Shown here piece after piece: positions 1 through 10,484 of a stretch of 64,000 nt of DNA (positions within the stretch are counted from its first letter, which is position 1; each line of letters starts with the position of its first letter). The DNA is from Daucus carota subsp. sativus. Lineage: Eukaryota > Streptophyta > Magnoliopsida > Apiales > Apiaceae. Position numbers and translations under genes: made by a program. Below the pieces are notes generated by a model, which did not search any database, was not told the origin of the DNA, and saw nothing but the letters and a program-made list of their open reading frames with translations. The DNA lies in the NCBI RefSeq assembly GCF_001625215.2, contig NC_030381.2, forward strand, positions 15,649,131-15,713,130, read 5' to 3'.

Positions 1-44
1 TAAAAATTATATGATAATAACTAAAGTTTGGTACTTAATTTAAT

Positions 45-321
45 ATTTAGTATTTTTTTTATTAACGTAGGAACCCGCAGCCGCTACCCTTCGGGTGCGC
101 ACTGGGTAAACCCAGTGAACCAAGGTAAACCGCACCTAAGCGCGACAGGTTCTGATTCAGGAGGCCCAGTGAACCAAGGTAAACCGCACCTAAGCGCGAC
201 AGGTTCTGATTCAGGAGGCATAATCACAAATTCTGCTCCCTTCAGGAGTCGAACCTGTGACCAAGAGGATACTTTTCCCCTCTTTAACCAGCTAAACCAA
301 CCCTTGCGGGCATTTAGTATT
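45..321 (-). mobile_element. tRNA-derived SINE with target-site duplications
   Basis: Read on the minus strand, the element starts near 311 with a tRNA-like head containing an A box (TGGTTTAGCTGG) and a B box (GGTTCGACTCC), the internal RNA polymerase III promoter. It then has a tRNA-unrelated body and ends in an A-rich tail (the T run at 53-60). Perfect 10-bp direct repeats, ATTTAGTATT, flank it at 45-54 and 312-321. These are the target duplication and show a recent insertion. A 54-bp segment of the body is duplicated in tandem (111-164 and 165-218). The body resembles SINEs common in dicot genomes, but the family name cannot be fixed without a search. The open frame across it is incidental. 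Confidence 0.85.
111..218. repeat. 54-bp tandem duplication inside the SINE
   Basis: Two consecutive 54-bp copies, 111-164 and 165-218, both starting CCCAGTGAACC and ending TCAGGAGG, with no difference that I can see. The identity points to a duplication of recent date, either in the source copy or after insertion. Confidence 0.9.
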
Positions 322-517
322 CTGATGATATTGATTCCGCTTATTGATAAAAACTATACATGGATATTATATTAATATCAATATGAACTCCTTGTTTATT
401 TGAACTTTGAAGCATGATAAAAGATTCACATAGTTGTTTCGTATATTAAATTATTTGAGTTTAAAAAAATTAAAACTTTTAATTTTGTTGGTAATATATT
501 TTATCAGTGAGATAATT

Positions 518-1086
518 GTTATAATACAAAATCCTCATAAATATAGAAGTTTTTTGATAATAGTAATAATTGTTATAAAAAAAATAATATGATGATAATT
601 AAATTTTGATATGAATTTTATAGAACTGTTTCATAAGTTAAATTGTTAGCGCTTTAACTATGCGGATAGGATAAATGTTATATTACAAAATCCTAAACAC
701 TATAGAAGCCTTTTTTATAGTAGTATAATAATAATTATAAAATCTTAACCAAGATTGAAATTTTTAATAATAAAATCCAAATCAATATAGAAGTCTTTTC
801 ATAATTGTATAATAATAATTATAAAATCCTAACAATGTATAATAATAACTATAAAAATCCTAACAATATGAATTTTTTTTTCATAATTCTATAATAATTA
901 TTGTTATTAAATAAAAAATTATATAACATTGTCCAAATAAATATTGAAGTCTTTAATATAAAATTCTAGTCAATACATAAATCTTTCATTGTCCTAATGA
1001 ATATTGAAGTCTTAAATAATAAAATTCTATTCGATATAGAAGTCTTGTGATAATAGTATAATAATGATTATAAAATCCTAATCACC
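518..1086. repeat. Degenerate AT-rich tandem repeat
   Basis: A motif of the type ATAGAAGTCTTTT followed by TAATAATTATAAAATCCTAA recurs about seven to eight times at roughly 50-80-bp spacing, with many indels. It is an eroded tandem repeat just upstream of the transporter promoter. Confidence 0.6.
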
Positions 1087-1456
1087 GTGAAAATGACCAA
1101 ATTTTGGTACTTTTGGTACCGATGTTCCACTGAAATGTGGTTTCGCTTATTAATAAAGGATATCGATTCTCATCCTCGATAAAATATCAAATGAATACTG
1201 ACCAAGATAAATTCATCCAATTTGAGTCCAGTTTAATTTTTTCCGAATCAAGTTTGAATGTAGCCCAGTTTCCTGATCCAACCAAACAAATCACATTTCT
1301 GATGCAAATTTCCAGCATAATTTTTAGAAATGGATATGGCTGCCTATCTCACCCACGATCCCAAAATCAAAAAGCCATACACTAAAAAAGCAAACAGAAT
1401 TAAAAAAAACAAAACAAAAAAGAAGCACTACAGTGCCAGCTGGCAGCTCAACAAGT

Positions 1457-1464
1457 GCCACGTA
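1457..1464 (-). promoter_or_regulatory. ABA-response element (ABRE)
   Basis: On the minus strand the sequence reads TACGTGGC, a full match to the ABRE consensus YACGTGGC bound by AREB/ABF bZIP factors. It lies about 40 bp upstream of the TATA-like box and 183-190 bp upstream of the start codon. An ABRE here fits ABA induction of an ABA exporter gene, but activity is inferred. Confidence 0.55.
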
Positions 1465-1499
1465 TCACTATTTCTGTTGGCCTCCGCAGTCAGAAGCAA

Positions 1500-1506
1500 A
1501 TAAATA
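1500..1506 (+). promoter_or_regulatory. TATA-like box of the ABCG25-like gene
   Basis: ATAAATA lies about 140 bp upstream of the start codon. A pyrimidine-rich CT-repeat leader (about 1530-1615) follows, as is common in plant 5' UTRs. The transcription start is probably near 1530-1540. Confidence 0.5.
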
Positions 1507-1646
1507 CCCCTCCTCCAGTTCTTCATCTACTCTATCTTATTTACTCTTCCCTCGTATACTCTCTCCTCTCTGCTCTCTCTCTCTCATTTCATCTCTATAT
1601 CTCTCCTCTCCCACCTCAAAATCATTCCTTGTTATAGGAAACAAAT

Positions 1647-4600
1647 ATGGCTGAAACTCTTGGAGAGCCACCCAAAAGTACACCTCCTATGGATTCACAT
1701 AACTTCCCGTCCATAATGTTCTCATGCTTCCCCATCACTCTCAAGGTAACTCATCTCTAACATACTTGTACTAATATTACCACTAAGCAAATGAGCTTAC
1801 ACGCAGTGACGGAATTAGGACGAGACTGGTTAGGATTTGAGAAATGTCACACCGACGAATATATGTGTGTTACAGCTAGATTTCGAGAATTATGAGAGTG
1901 ATCGATAATTGGAGTACTATACACCTACTTGACTTGAGTTGACTCATAATTTTGACTTATATGAAATTAATTTTTTGTTACTTTTATTGCAGTTCTTAGA
2001 CGTGTGCTACCGGGTGAGGGTACAAGACAACGTCTCAACCACGAACCTCACAAAAATGTTCAATTTACCGGATCCTACGCAGACGAGTCAAGAAAAGATC
2101 ATTTTAACCAACATAACCGGCACGGTTTCTCCCGGAGAAATCCTGGCCGTTCTCGGCCCATCAGGGAGCGGCAAATCAACTCTCCTCAATGCCCTCGCTG
2201 GCAGACTCCACGGCCAAAACCTGACCGGTTCAATCCTCGCCAACGGTCGAAAACTGACTAAACCGGTCCTCAAACGAACCGGGTTCGTCACCCAAGACGA
2301 CGTTCTCTACCCTCACCTGACCGTCAAAGAAACCCTAATCTTCTGCTCCCTCCTCCGCCTCCCGTCCACCCTCTCCAAACCCGAAAAAATCGCGATCGCC
2401 ACATCAATCATCACCGAGCTAGGGCTCGACAAATGCGAGAACACCCTCATAGGAAACAGCTTCATTCGCGGAGTCTCGGGTGGAGAGCGCAAAAGAGTGA
2501 GCATAGCTCATGAAATGCTCATAAACCCTAGCTTATTAGTCCTCGACGAGCCCACTTCAGGGCTGGACTCCACGGCAGCTCACCGCCTTCTCTCCACGTT
2601 AAAATCCCTAGCGGCGAAGGGGAAGACGGTGGTGACGTCAGTGCATCAGCCGTCGAGCAGGGTTTATCAGATGTTTGATAAGGTTTTGGTGTTGTCCGAA
2701 GGGAGGAGTATCTATTTCGGGAAAGGCAGTGAATCTATGAATTATTTCGAGTCTATTGGATTTTCGCCGTCTTTTCCCATGAATCCTGCTGATTTTCTGC
2801 TCGACCTCGCTAACGGTACGTACACAATTTCTTGCCTTTATGGTATATATACATTAGTTTGTTACCATGTCGTAAAATTACTTGAATCATATTCTCGTTC
2901 AATTTCGACTCTATTTTTTGTAGTGTTATTTACGGGAGTAGAAATGACACTAGTGACTAGGTATGGTTCTAGTTTCGACTCTGTTTCTTGCAATATATTT
3001 TAAGTAGGAATGACACTAGTGACTAAATATGTATGTAAATATGCGGATGACATTATTTCGAAAATTGAGGTTAAAGTCGACTGTACAATGATTTATTCCA
3101 TAGGGTATCCATGTGAGAGCGCAGACGCATATATACAAGAGTAGGACCTTTTATTCGTATCGAGAATCGGCTGTTTCAAGTGAAATCTCCTTTTCCGTGA
3201 AATGGATGGGCAAGTTGGCGATAGGAGCAGCCATGTTGACTTTTATTTTTCCAGGCTCCTGTACAGACCGTATGGAAAAATATAGGACAAAATTAATTGG
3301 ATATGGTCGTGTTAAAACTTATTGTGAGCACTAGATTGTAAGGCAGACAAAAGCTTGGTCCACAGGCGCAGTTAGCTATAGGTCCCGGGCAACACTAGGA
3401 TTATAAATTTTTACATCTCTCCACTTGCTGCTTACCAACATTACAACTTGTGTCAAGGCTTTTCTTACCAATATTGAAGTAAATATGTCAAATATATAGC
3501 TTATCTAAGCGGCAGTAAGAAGTAGAAATTTTAAAATAGAATCTACAATTCTCTAACTTCGATAATATTTTTGGCTTTTTTTATAAACCGGTTAAAAAAG
3601 TAGAAGCAGCTTCTTCAAATAAGAAGTGCTTCTTGCTTGCGCTTCCCAAACACCACCTAAGTATGAGACCGTTTGGGTAGGTTTAAGAAAATGCTTATTT
3701 ACTTTAAAATAAAGTAAATTAAAAGTGAGAATTAAATTAAGACTTATAAGTGATTCAACTGTTTGGGAAAGAAGTATAAGTTCTGAAACTCTAGACTTTT
3801 AACAAGTTTTTATGCTTTTTCACACAAACGTATCACAAAAACTAGAAGTGGGTTGCTTGACAAAAAAAAGTCAGAAGTCTTATTTACCAAACATACACTA
3901 TATTTAAGTAGTTAGAGGAAATCTTATTTGACCAGTGATCCTAGGATGTCAAATGTATTTTTTGGTATAATATAGTGTTGTACTATATTTTTACTATATA
4001 GATAGATTTATACCGAGAGAACTGTAATAACGATTGTTCCTTAATCTTCTAAATAATTTGTGTAATAATTATTCTATATACTGTATTGTTCCGGTCTTCA
4101 ACATATATCATGTTATTCTATAATACGATAATATCATTTTTATTATTCTCACCGTCCCGCATTCTAATATATTATAATATACTAAAAATGAAACTAGATC
4201 TTTTATATATATATATTATAATATGCACCGAGTATTTAAGTGAACTCATGTTCTAAATTCTTTAGGACAAGTATATACCGGTAATATTATACTACTAAAC
4301 TCTTTTTTTTTTTTTGAGAATATTATACTACTAAACTCTTAATTATGTGTTTGCTACGTACTTAGTGGGCGTTTGGGTAAGGTTAAAATAAGTGCTTTTT
4401 GCTTAAAGTAAAGAAGTGGAGAAGAAGTCAGAAGTAAATTAAGACTTATAAGTGGTTAAAGTGTTTGGCAAATAAGCAGAAGTCCTGAAACAAAGCTAGC
4501 ATTCGTAGCTTTTTATAAGTGCTTCTTGACTTCTTACACAAACGGTACGAATAAGTGCTTATAACTTATAATCCAGAAGCCGGATTTATAAGCCCTCCCC

Positions 4601-7600
4601 AAACACCCCCTTAGTTTATTCCCTGTCCGTGCCAGATATATATCCTAACTTTCATGCGCAAAGGGACATAGCCAACAACCTGGCCTGTCTAGTCCTAATT
4701 ACTGTAATAATCTTAATAATGTAACCTCTTCTTTTTCCAATTGTTAAAGAGATTATATAAATGCTAAATAAGTAAAATATTAATCTTGTTACTGTCATTA
4801 TTATGAAATTCAGTCGACTGGGCTCGAGAGTTCAAGTCAAATGAATAATTTTTCAATGAGTATTTGATCAGGTTTTTAGCACTCCGTTTAAAAATGAATA
4901 TCATAACGATTTTTAACACCGAGTATGGAAATAAGAATTTAGAACATGATTGTATTCGTCGTGGTAATGGCGGTGGGTGTTGATGAGTACGTAAGACTAT
5001 CGCTTAGATTCACGATGTGCAAGATTTATGGTTAGAGATAGATCTGATCTAGCATAAAAAACTGAGGAAATAATGGCTAAAAGACATAGATTTTAGCCCC
5101 TTTTTGTTTTGGAACTGTGGAAGTGATCCAAGGAGATATCGCTTTAGAATCATTTTTCCCCAAGTGCTAATAAGTGCTATTTTCCAATGTGGGATCTATC
5201 AATAGTACCCATGGGGGCCACTAAAATATGCAAATCATAGCCAATATATTATTCTAAAGCTATAAATTGAGCACCCAAATGGGCCATCCTGTCCGTTTCT
5301 TGGCACTACAGAGAGTGCCATTATGGTCTTATGGACTTTAAAGATATATATACAGTAGTTGTAGAGATCATGTCATTTGTCAAACACTTTCTTCTGATAC
5401 CGAAAGATATGCGACATTCAAATTTGCTTGATTCATCACTTGGCTATGTACCATGTATGTGTAGCCCATGTAGCTTCACCACTCATCCCGATTTTGATCC
5501 ATAACGTTATGGAACGCCTTGAGAAGAGCACCGGAATTACTATATAATTTTTTTTGGATAAATCTCTCGAGATAGCCCGTGCGAAACACAGACACTAACT
5601 CGTGTGTTTCAGTGGTTCCTCACCTAGCATACCTTCACAAAAGTCGTATTCCGTAACTTCAATTCTCGACCTTTTCTGTCCGAATTTCATAAATATAATT
5701 AATTTTATAGAAATATATTGATCTGAATAATAGTACGTTACGTAAATTTCAAATGTTTTATCGTCGAGATTTGAACGGAATAGTGTGATGATAAAATTAT
5801 TTGCTTACGCCTACTTTTGTTCCCAATAATAGACTGGTGGGATATGCCACGGCCCTTGGTCAGTTGGTCTATCTTCAGAACCCCTTAATACATGATGAGT
5901 GGTTTATTATTTTGACTTGAAATTCAAAGCCACCTTTTGCACTAATCTGGACCAAAGTTAGGGGTAATCATTTCGTAATATGGTGTTAGGTTATTAATTA
6001 TGATGGTTATATCACTTAAGGAAGATGATGCAACCTCTTGCGCCAGCAGCGATTCGAATTTGTTTCGTTCTCTCGTATTCTGCTCGAAAAATGGAATAAA
6101 ATAAATCAAATATTATTATATATATAGATAGACATGAACTTATATTTCTTTATCAGTCAGCTGACACTTGTCACCTTTATTTGATCCCACATTCCCACTA
6201 GGAGCTTATAAAAAATATCAAACCTCTTTTTCTTATCCTCTATCTTTATTAAAGGAAAAATAATATTTTTCACATTCTTTTAATTATTTTTGCCGACTAG
6301 TTGTCCAAGATCTTTCTCCATACACATGTAGATGCATTATGCAAATGAATTCCTGCATTAATTAATTATACCATGGAATGTTTATGTCACCCACCACGTG
6401 TTAGGATTAGAGTCATTAGACACCGTCTATATGAAATAAGAATCAAGAAAAAGAAAAATATGAATCATATCCTCAGTCCTCTCTTCTTTTGTGTTTAACA
6501 ATTCATCAGTGATGGTGGGGGAGGCTGCAACACCCATGGCCCCTGCGTATATCTCCTTCTTTCCTCCCTTTTTTGTGCAGCTACCACCCAGCTTTAGTGG
6601 AACCACACCTTCCCACAACAATCATCTTCAATTTCTACACTACTTTGTTATACTTATCGAAATGACAGATAATTGTTACAGCATACATTCCGTCTATAAT
6701 TTTAATAATTATTATTATAATATAATTTCTGTCTTTCATTTCGATAAATGATTGTTATAACATGATTCTGTCTCTGATCATTATATAATTTCACAACTAT
6801 TATAACATAATTTCAGCTTCCCTATAAAAAGTTGTTATGGAATAATTTTATTAGTACAAGTGTGAGAGAATATATCAAGGAAAGGATCAGGAACATACTT
6901 ATGACTCACTTTTAGGCACATCACATTAGTTAATTGCATTATCGAGTAGACAAGAATTTTATAATTTTAGTGCGATTTAAGTGTACTTAATTATTTATTA
7001 TATGTTTTGATCAACTGACTTTCATTTATGGACCATGACACCCTCCTTAACAATATGTCCATAAAGACTGTAATATTATATTATGTGTGGCTACATGGAA
7101 CATGGTAATGTATGATTGTAAAGATCTTCCTAATTTTATAATTGCTGGTCCTAAACATATGTCAAATAGTGATTTGGCAAATCTGGGATCTAATTTATCA
7201 GAGTGGAATATTACCTAATCACTCACTAATAAGTTATGCATTATGTTTCTGCTGACAACTTGTTGCATGTTGTTGTCAATTGTGTACATAAATATTATTT
7301 TTCTTATACTTTCCGGGAGGTCGATAATTCGAACATAAGATGAGTGCATGAGAAAAATAACGGATATTTTACATAATGATAGGAGTTGAAGTGTTAGGGA
7401 GGGTTTACCGGGATCATATTATATTTTAACATTGTTCCCTTATTTGAAAGTCTATTTATGGGTTGAGCGTGTAACACAAATATTAGAGATCGCAGGAAGT
7501 CGAACTCAGTCTCCCGTAAGACTAAGCTCTCATACATGTTCAGTAATCAATTCTCCCAAAACCTAAAGATATTGGGAGCATTATTTAACAGGATCATATT

Positions 7601-8686
7601 AATTCTAGTCACACAAGAAAATATATTTTTGCTAATTAATTTGGTTTGATGTATTTTTCAGGCGTGTGTCAACTTGAGGGTGCAACAGAGACAGACAAAC
7701 CAAATGTAAAACAAGTACTTGTATCCTCCTACAACAACTTGGTAGCTCCCAGGGTGAAAGCACTTTGCATGGAAGCCACAAACCTCATCCCAACAGAGAC
7801 CAAAATCCAATCCACCGGAGTCACTCAAAATCCGAACCGCAATGCCTGCTCAACCTGCATTTCAACTTGGTTCAATCAATTCGGCATTCTCATGCAACGA
7901 AGTTTAAAAGAGCGAAAACACGAAACCCTCAACTCACTCAGGGTTTTCCAGGTGCTTGCAGCTTCATTGTTAGCTGGTTCAATGTGGTGGCACTCGGATT
8001 ATCATGATGTTCAAGACCGGCTTGGTCTTCTCTTCGTGATTTCCATCTTTTGGGGAGTTTTTCCATCTTTTAACGCGGTGTTTGTGTTCCCACAAGAGCG
8101 AGCCATTTTCATCAAAGAAAGGGCTTCTGGTATGTACACATTGTCATCCTATTTCATGGCACACATTGTCGGGGATCTGCCTATGGAGCTCATTCTTCCC
8201 ACAATGTTTATCGCGATAACGTACTGGATGACCGGATTGAAACCTGAAGTTGGAGCTTTTCTTCTGACTGTATTAGTCCTTCTAGGATATGTCCTTGTGT
8301 CACAAGGGCTAGGCCTTGCTTTCGGAGCAATAATCATGGATGCTAAACGAGCCTCCACAATTGTAACCGTCACAATGCTAGCATTCGTGTTAACAGGAGG
8401 ATACTACGTGCACAAGGTGCCCTCCTGCTTGGCCTGGATCAAATACCTTTCCACTACATTTTATAGTTATCGGCTTCTAATCAACGTCCAATATGGACAG
8501 GGAAACGAAATTGCATCCCTTCTCGGGTGCTCTCATGGCCACCGATTTAACAGAGCTAGTTGCAAGTTCATAGAAGAAGATATCGGAAACCAAATCCACC
8601 CTGGTATGAGCATTATGATAATGTTTTTCATGTTCATAATGTATCGGATGATCGCATACTTTGCATTGAGGAGAATCACCTCATGA
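1647..8686 (+). CDS. ABCG25: ABCG25-like half-size ABC transporter (ABA exporter)
   Basis: Three exons, 1647-1745, 1993-2815 and 7662-8686, join in frame into 649 codons (648 residues), the usual length for a half-size ABCG protein. The nucleotide-binding domain comes first, with Walker A (GPSGSGKST), ABC signature (VSGGERKR), Walker B ([10 protein letters not shown]) and an H-loop HQPSS. Six predicted membrane segments follow in exon 3, with the motifs [11 protein letters not shown] and LTGGYYV. The N-terminal [16 protein letters not shown] and the junction DLANGVCQ match Arabidopsis ABCG25 more closely than ABCG14 or ABCG21. ABCG25 exports abscisic acid across the plasma membrane as a homodimer, mainly in vascular tissue. 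Intron 1 is 247 bp and intron 2 is 4,846 bp. All splice sites are GT-AG. The short exon 1 (33 codons) is supported by its homology. Orthology rests on remembered family sequence. Confidence 0.93.
3590..3900. mobile_element. Decayed MITE-like sequences
   Basis: Two abutting pieces resemble the bounded MITE at 4365-4610. One ends in CCCAAACACCACCTAA. The next begins with ACCGTTTGGGTAGG and shares AAATTAAGACTTATAAGTG before ending near ACCAAACAT. The terminal repeats are too worn to set exact ends. Confidence 0.5.
4283..4340 (-). repeat. Tail-only retro-insertion scar (poly-T between 22-bp direct repeats)
   Basis: A 22-bp sequence at about 4283-4304 recurs at 4319-4340. Between the copies is only a run of T ending in GAG. 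On the minus strand this reads as duplication, CTC plus poly(A), duplication, as expected for a severely 5'-truncated LINE or SINE insertion. Confidence 0.5.
4365..4610. mobile_element. MITE, Tourist/Harbinger-like
   Basis: A 246-bp element with imperfect terminal inverted repeats: GTGGGCGTTTGGG at the left and GGGGGTGTTTGGG read inward from the right. It is flanked by the trinucleotide TTA at 4362-4364 and 4611-4613. A TTA target duplication and GGG-TTTGG ends suggest a PIF/Harbinger-derived MITE. A hAT origin is the alternative. It has no coding capacity. Confidence 0.65.
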
Positions 8687-8940
8687 GGAAAAATCTGAGC
8701 ACATTTTCGCAGTGACTTCGAGTTCTTATGATGGGAGGTTGTAGAATAGGTCAATTGATATAATTATACTAACTCATGTGGTTCAATGTCAAGTATCAAA
8801 GGACCTACAATGTAAAGGTAGCTAGAGAGAGTAAGAATGTTCTTTAATGTTGCTCAATGCTTCTGGAAACTGGCAAAATGAAAATGTGCATTTGCCGATG
8901 TTTCATGACCAAGTTTATGAGAATTTATATTAATTCCATC

Positions 8941-8946
8941 AATAAA
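8941..8946 (+). terminator. Candidate poly(A) signal of the ABCG25-like gene
   Basis: AATAAA lies 255 bp after the stop codon in AT-rich DNA. Plant poly(A) signals are loose, so this is only the best canonical match. Confidence 0.35.
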
Positions 8947-9417
8947 ATTATTTAGCAACTGTGTAATCCTGCAAACTATTTCTTCATCGAAACTATTCTT
9001 GTTATTTATTACATTAAGCATCAGTATAGAAGTTGTTATTGATCAAACTTTCGGGCTGATTTATGTTTCTAGCACATCAAATTCTGGGAAACATTACTCC
9101 CTCCGTTCCACTCATTTTTTCCTCAAATCAGATTTTTTCTTTTATTCAATCAAATAAATGAGCTTATGTTACCCCAAGGCCCAGGTCTACCTACTTATGA
9201 GCTAACAATCGAAGCATAGATGTTTAGGGCTGCCTGAGATCACCCCATCAGATGTTTGAAAATTTCCCAATCTCGAGTTTAGCTTGGCGGCGCAGGTCAT
9301 AATTAATATGTTAACACTCGAGAGTACAAACTAACTAAAAATGGAAAATGTGAGAATCTGATATAAATTTGATTTGAGACATATGAATTCGAATCAGTAT
9401 TTTTCTGGCTTCGATTC

Positions 9418-9457
9418 AATCTTGGGTCAATTTTTTTTTTGACGAAATCTTGGGTCA
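9418..9457 (-). repeat. Tail-only retro-insertion scar
   Basis: The 12-mer AATCTTGGGTCA occurs at 9418-9429 and again at 9446-9457, separated only by a poly-T run plus GACGA. It has the same architecture as the scar at 4283-4340. Confidence 0.5.
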
Positions 9458-9648
9458 TTAATTCCGTCAACTATGTTAACAACCATATATAGGAGTTAAG
9501 GAAATCATACTATTTGATTGATAAATGAATCCATAACATGTCAGAATAACTTGGCTTCGTGATTACAATTTGAGGATCTCTTATTACTGGTTTAGATTTT
9601 TAATATTCTCCTAAAATTTTGAAGTGTACGGAGAAAGTTTTGATAGGA

Positions 9649-10104
9649 TCATAAACTAAAGTTTATAGTGACCCCGAACAACTTGAACTCTCGAACATCT
9701 GGTGTCTGTTCAAATACATCTGAATTCGACGTAGCAACATCACTTTTGGCTTGTGAAGTATAGTCAATGTAGAGTTGCATGTCTGGTGCTGTGGAGCGAT
9801 AAAACCAGACAGTGTCTCCAGCACTGAGGCCTTTCTCCCTCACAAATTGGTTCCACTCACTTGTGAGTACATAACCCTGATAACTTTTCCAAAATATAAA
9901 CCTGAATCTCCACATTTTTCCTTCATTGTCTTGCATACGCAACAGTGAACCTTTTGAGTCCGATGGATCAGGCAGTGGAAAGTGCATCCTGGCATGGTAC
10001 TTGGGAATGGCAAGACGATGCTGTTTGATATCGCTTGATGTCACCACCTTGTCGAAGAGCTTCACTCTTTCAGGTGGTAAGACTACATCCATTTCTTGAT
10101 CCAT
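9649..10104 (-). CDS. Single-B3-domain transcription factor, RAV/NGATHA-like
   Basis: An intronless 152-codon frame (151 residues). The chosen start is the ATG at 10104. The few codons upstream would need a non-ATG start. A B3 DNA-binding domain fills about residues 8-112. Landmarks are KLFDKVVTSSDIKQHRLAIPK, then HFPLP, then GKMWRFRFIFWKSYQGYVLT, then W..FVREKGLSAGDTVWFYR. This pattern is that of the RAV subfamily of B3 proteins, which bind CACCTG-type sites in the nucleus. There is no AP2 domain and almost no C-terminal tail, so it is shorter than typical RAV or NGATHA proteins. It could be a small B3-only paralogue or a truncated copy. A TATA box and leader are present upstream. Confidence 0.82.
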   Translation of the reverse strand: MDQEMDVVLPPERVKLFDKVVTSSDIKQHRLAIPKYHARMHFPLPDPSDSKGSLLRMQDNEGKMWRFRFIFWKSYQGYVLTSEWNQFVREKGLSAGDTVWFYRSTAPDMQLYIDYTSQAKSDVATSNSDVFEQTPDVREFKLFGVTINFSL

Positions 10105-10241
10105 TACCAAAGAATGCTTGGCTGATACTTATGTTGCTTCAATTGAATATGTGCTATTGATGCATTACATAGAGCTTGCTTTGTAGCATATGTAAGATGA
10201 ATAGAACTACAAACCCAATTACATGCAATGATGCAAACGTG

Positions 10242-10251
10242 CCTTTATATA
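10242..10251 (-). promoter_or_regulatory. TATA box of the B3 gene
   Basis: The minus strand reads TATATAAAGG about 140 bp upstream of the B3 start codon, a strong TATA box placed for a leader of roughly 100 nt. Confidence 0.6.
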
Positions 10252-10289
10252 CTGACTAGCACACGAGTGGAAGTGAGGAATTAGAAGTG

Positions 10290-10297
10290 TGCATGCA
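10290..10297. promoter_or_regulatory. RY element (palindromic TGCATGCA)
   Basis: TGCATGCA, the RY motif known as a target of the ABI3/LEC2 class of B3 proteins, lies about 40 bp upstream of the B3 gene's TATA box. Regulation by a B3 factor is possible. RAV-type B3 domains usually prefer CACCTG, so self-regulation is doubtful. Confidence 0.35.
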
Positions 10298-10336
10298 CGC
10301 GTTTAACCTACGAGACTGTTAAATGAAAGGAAAATG

Positions 10337-10484
10337 TTTTGTGTACATAATCATGTACTTGTACATAATGACATGCGATGAGTTTTAACCAGAATGAGCC
10401 CCTCTACTTACATCAACAACCCTAATTAATACCACCACATCAATTGCCATGTCATTATGTACAAACTTTCTGTACACAATTTTG
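10337..10484. mobile_element. Small foldback/MITE-like element
   Basis: The left arm 10337-10375 and right arm 10448-10484 are inverted repeats. CATGTCATTATGTACAA is perfect in both, and the outer TGTACACAA is also shared with a few mismatches between them. About 70 bp lies between the arms. No clear target duplication was found. It lies just upstream of the B3 gene promoter. Confidence 0.6.

Larger units (their letters stand above)
322..1646. other. Intergenic DNA and upstream region of the ABCG25-like gene
   Basis: No credible gene. The segment at about 518-1086 is a degenerate AT-rich repeat. The stretch 1087-1430 is unique-looking and unannotated. The stretch 1430-1646 is the core promoter and pyrimidine-rich 5' leader of the transporter gene. 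Confidence 0.6.
2816..7661 (+). other. Giant second intron of the ABCG25-like gene
   Basis: A 4,846-bp phase-1 intron with donor GGTACG and acceptor TTTTCAGG. It holds one well-bounded MITE (4365-4610), a related decayed copy (about 3590-3900), a tail-only insertion scar (4283-4340) and a possible further foldback around 5095-5290. No conserved coding sequence was found elsewhere in it. Confidence 0.85.
8687..9648. other. Intergenic region between the transporter and the B3 gene
   Basis: Holds the 3' UTR of the transporter and a one-sided Stowaway-type end near 9094-9120 (CTCCCTCCGTTCCACTC), with no matching second end seen nearby. It also holds a tail-only insertion scar at 9418-9457. No further gene was seen. 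Confidence 0.6.

Noticed and set aside
240..312. A tRNA gene on the minus strand
   Set aside because: A and B boxes are present, but the cloverleaf is degenerate and is joined to a SINE body with poly(A) and target duplications.
28..375. Open frame of 115 codons at the left edge
   Set aside because: It lies across the SINE and owes its length and internal protein repeat to the 54-bp duplication.
9094..9120. Full Stowaway MITE downstream of the transporter gene
   Set aside because: Only one CTCCCTCCGT-type end is visible and no inverted partner or TA duplication was found nearby.
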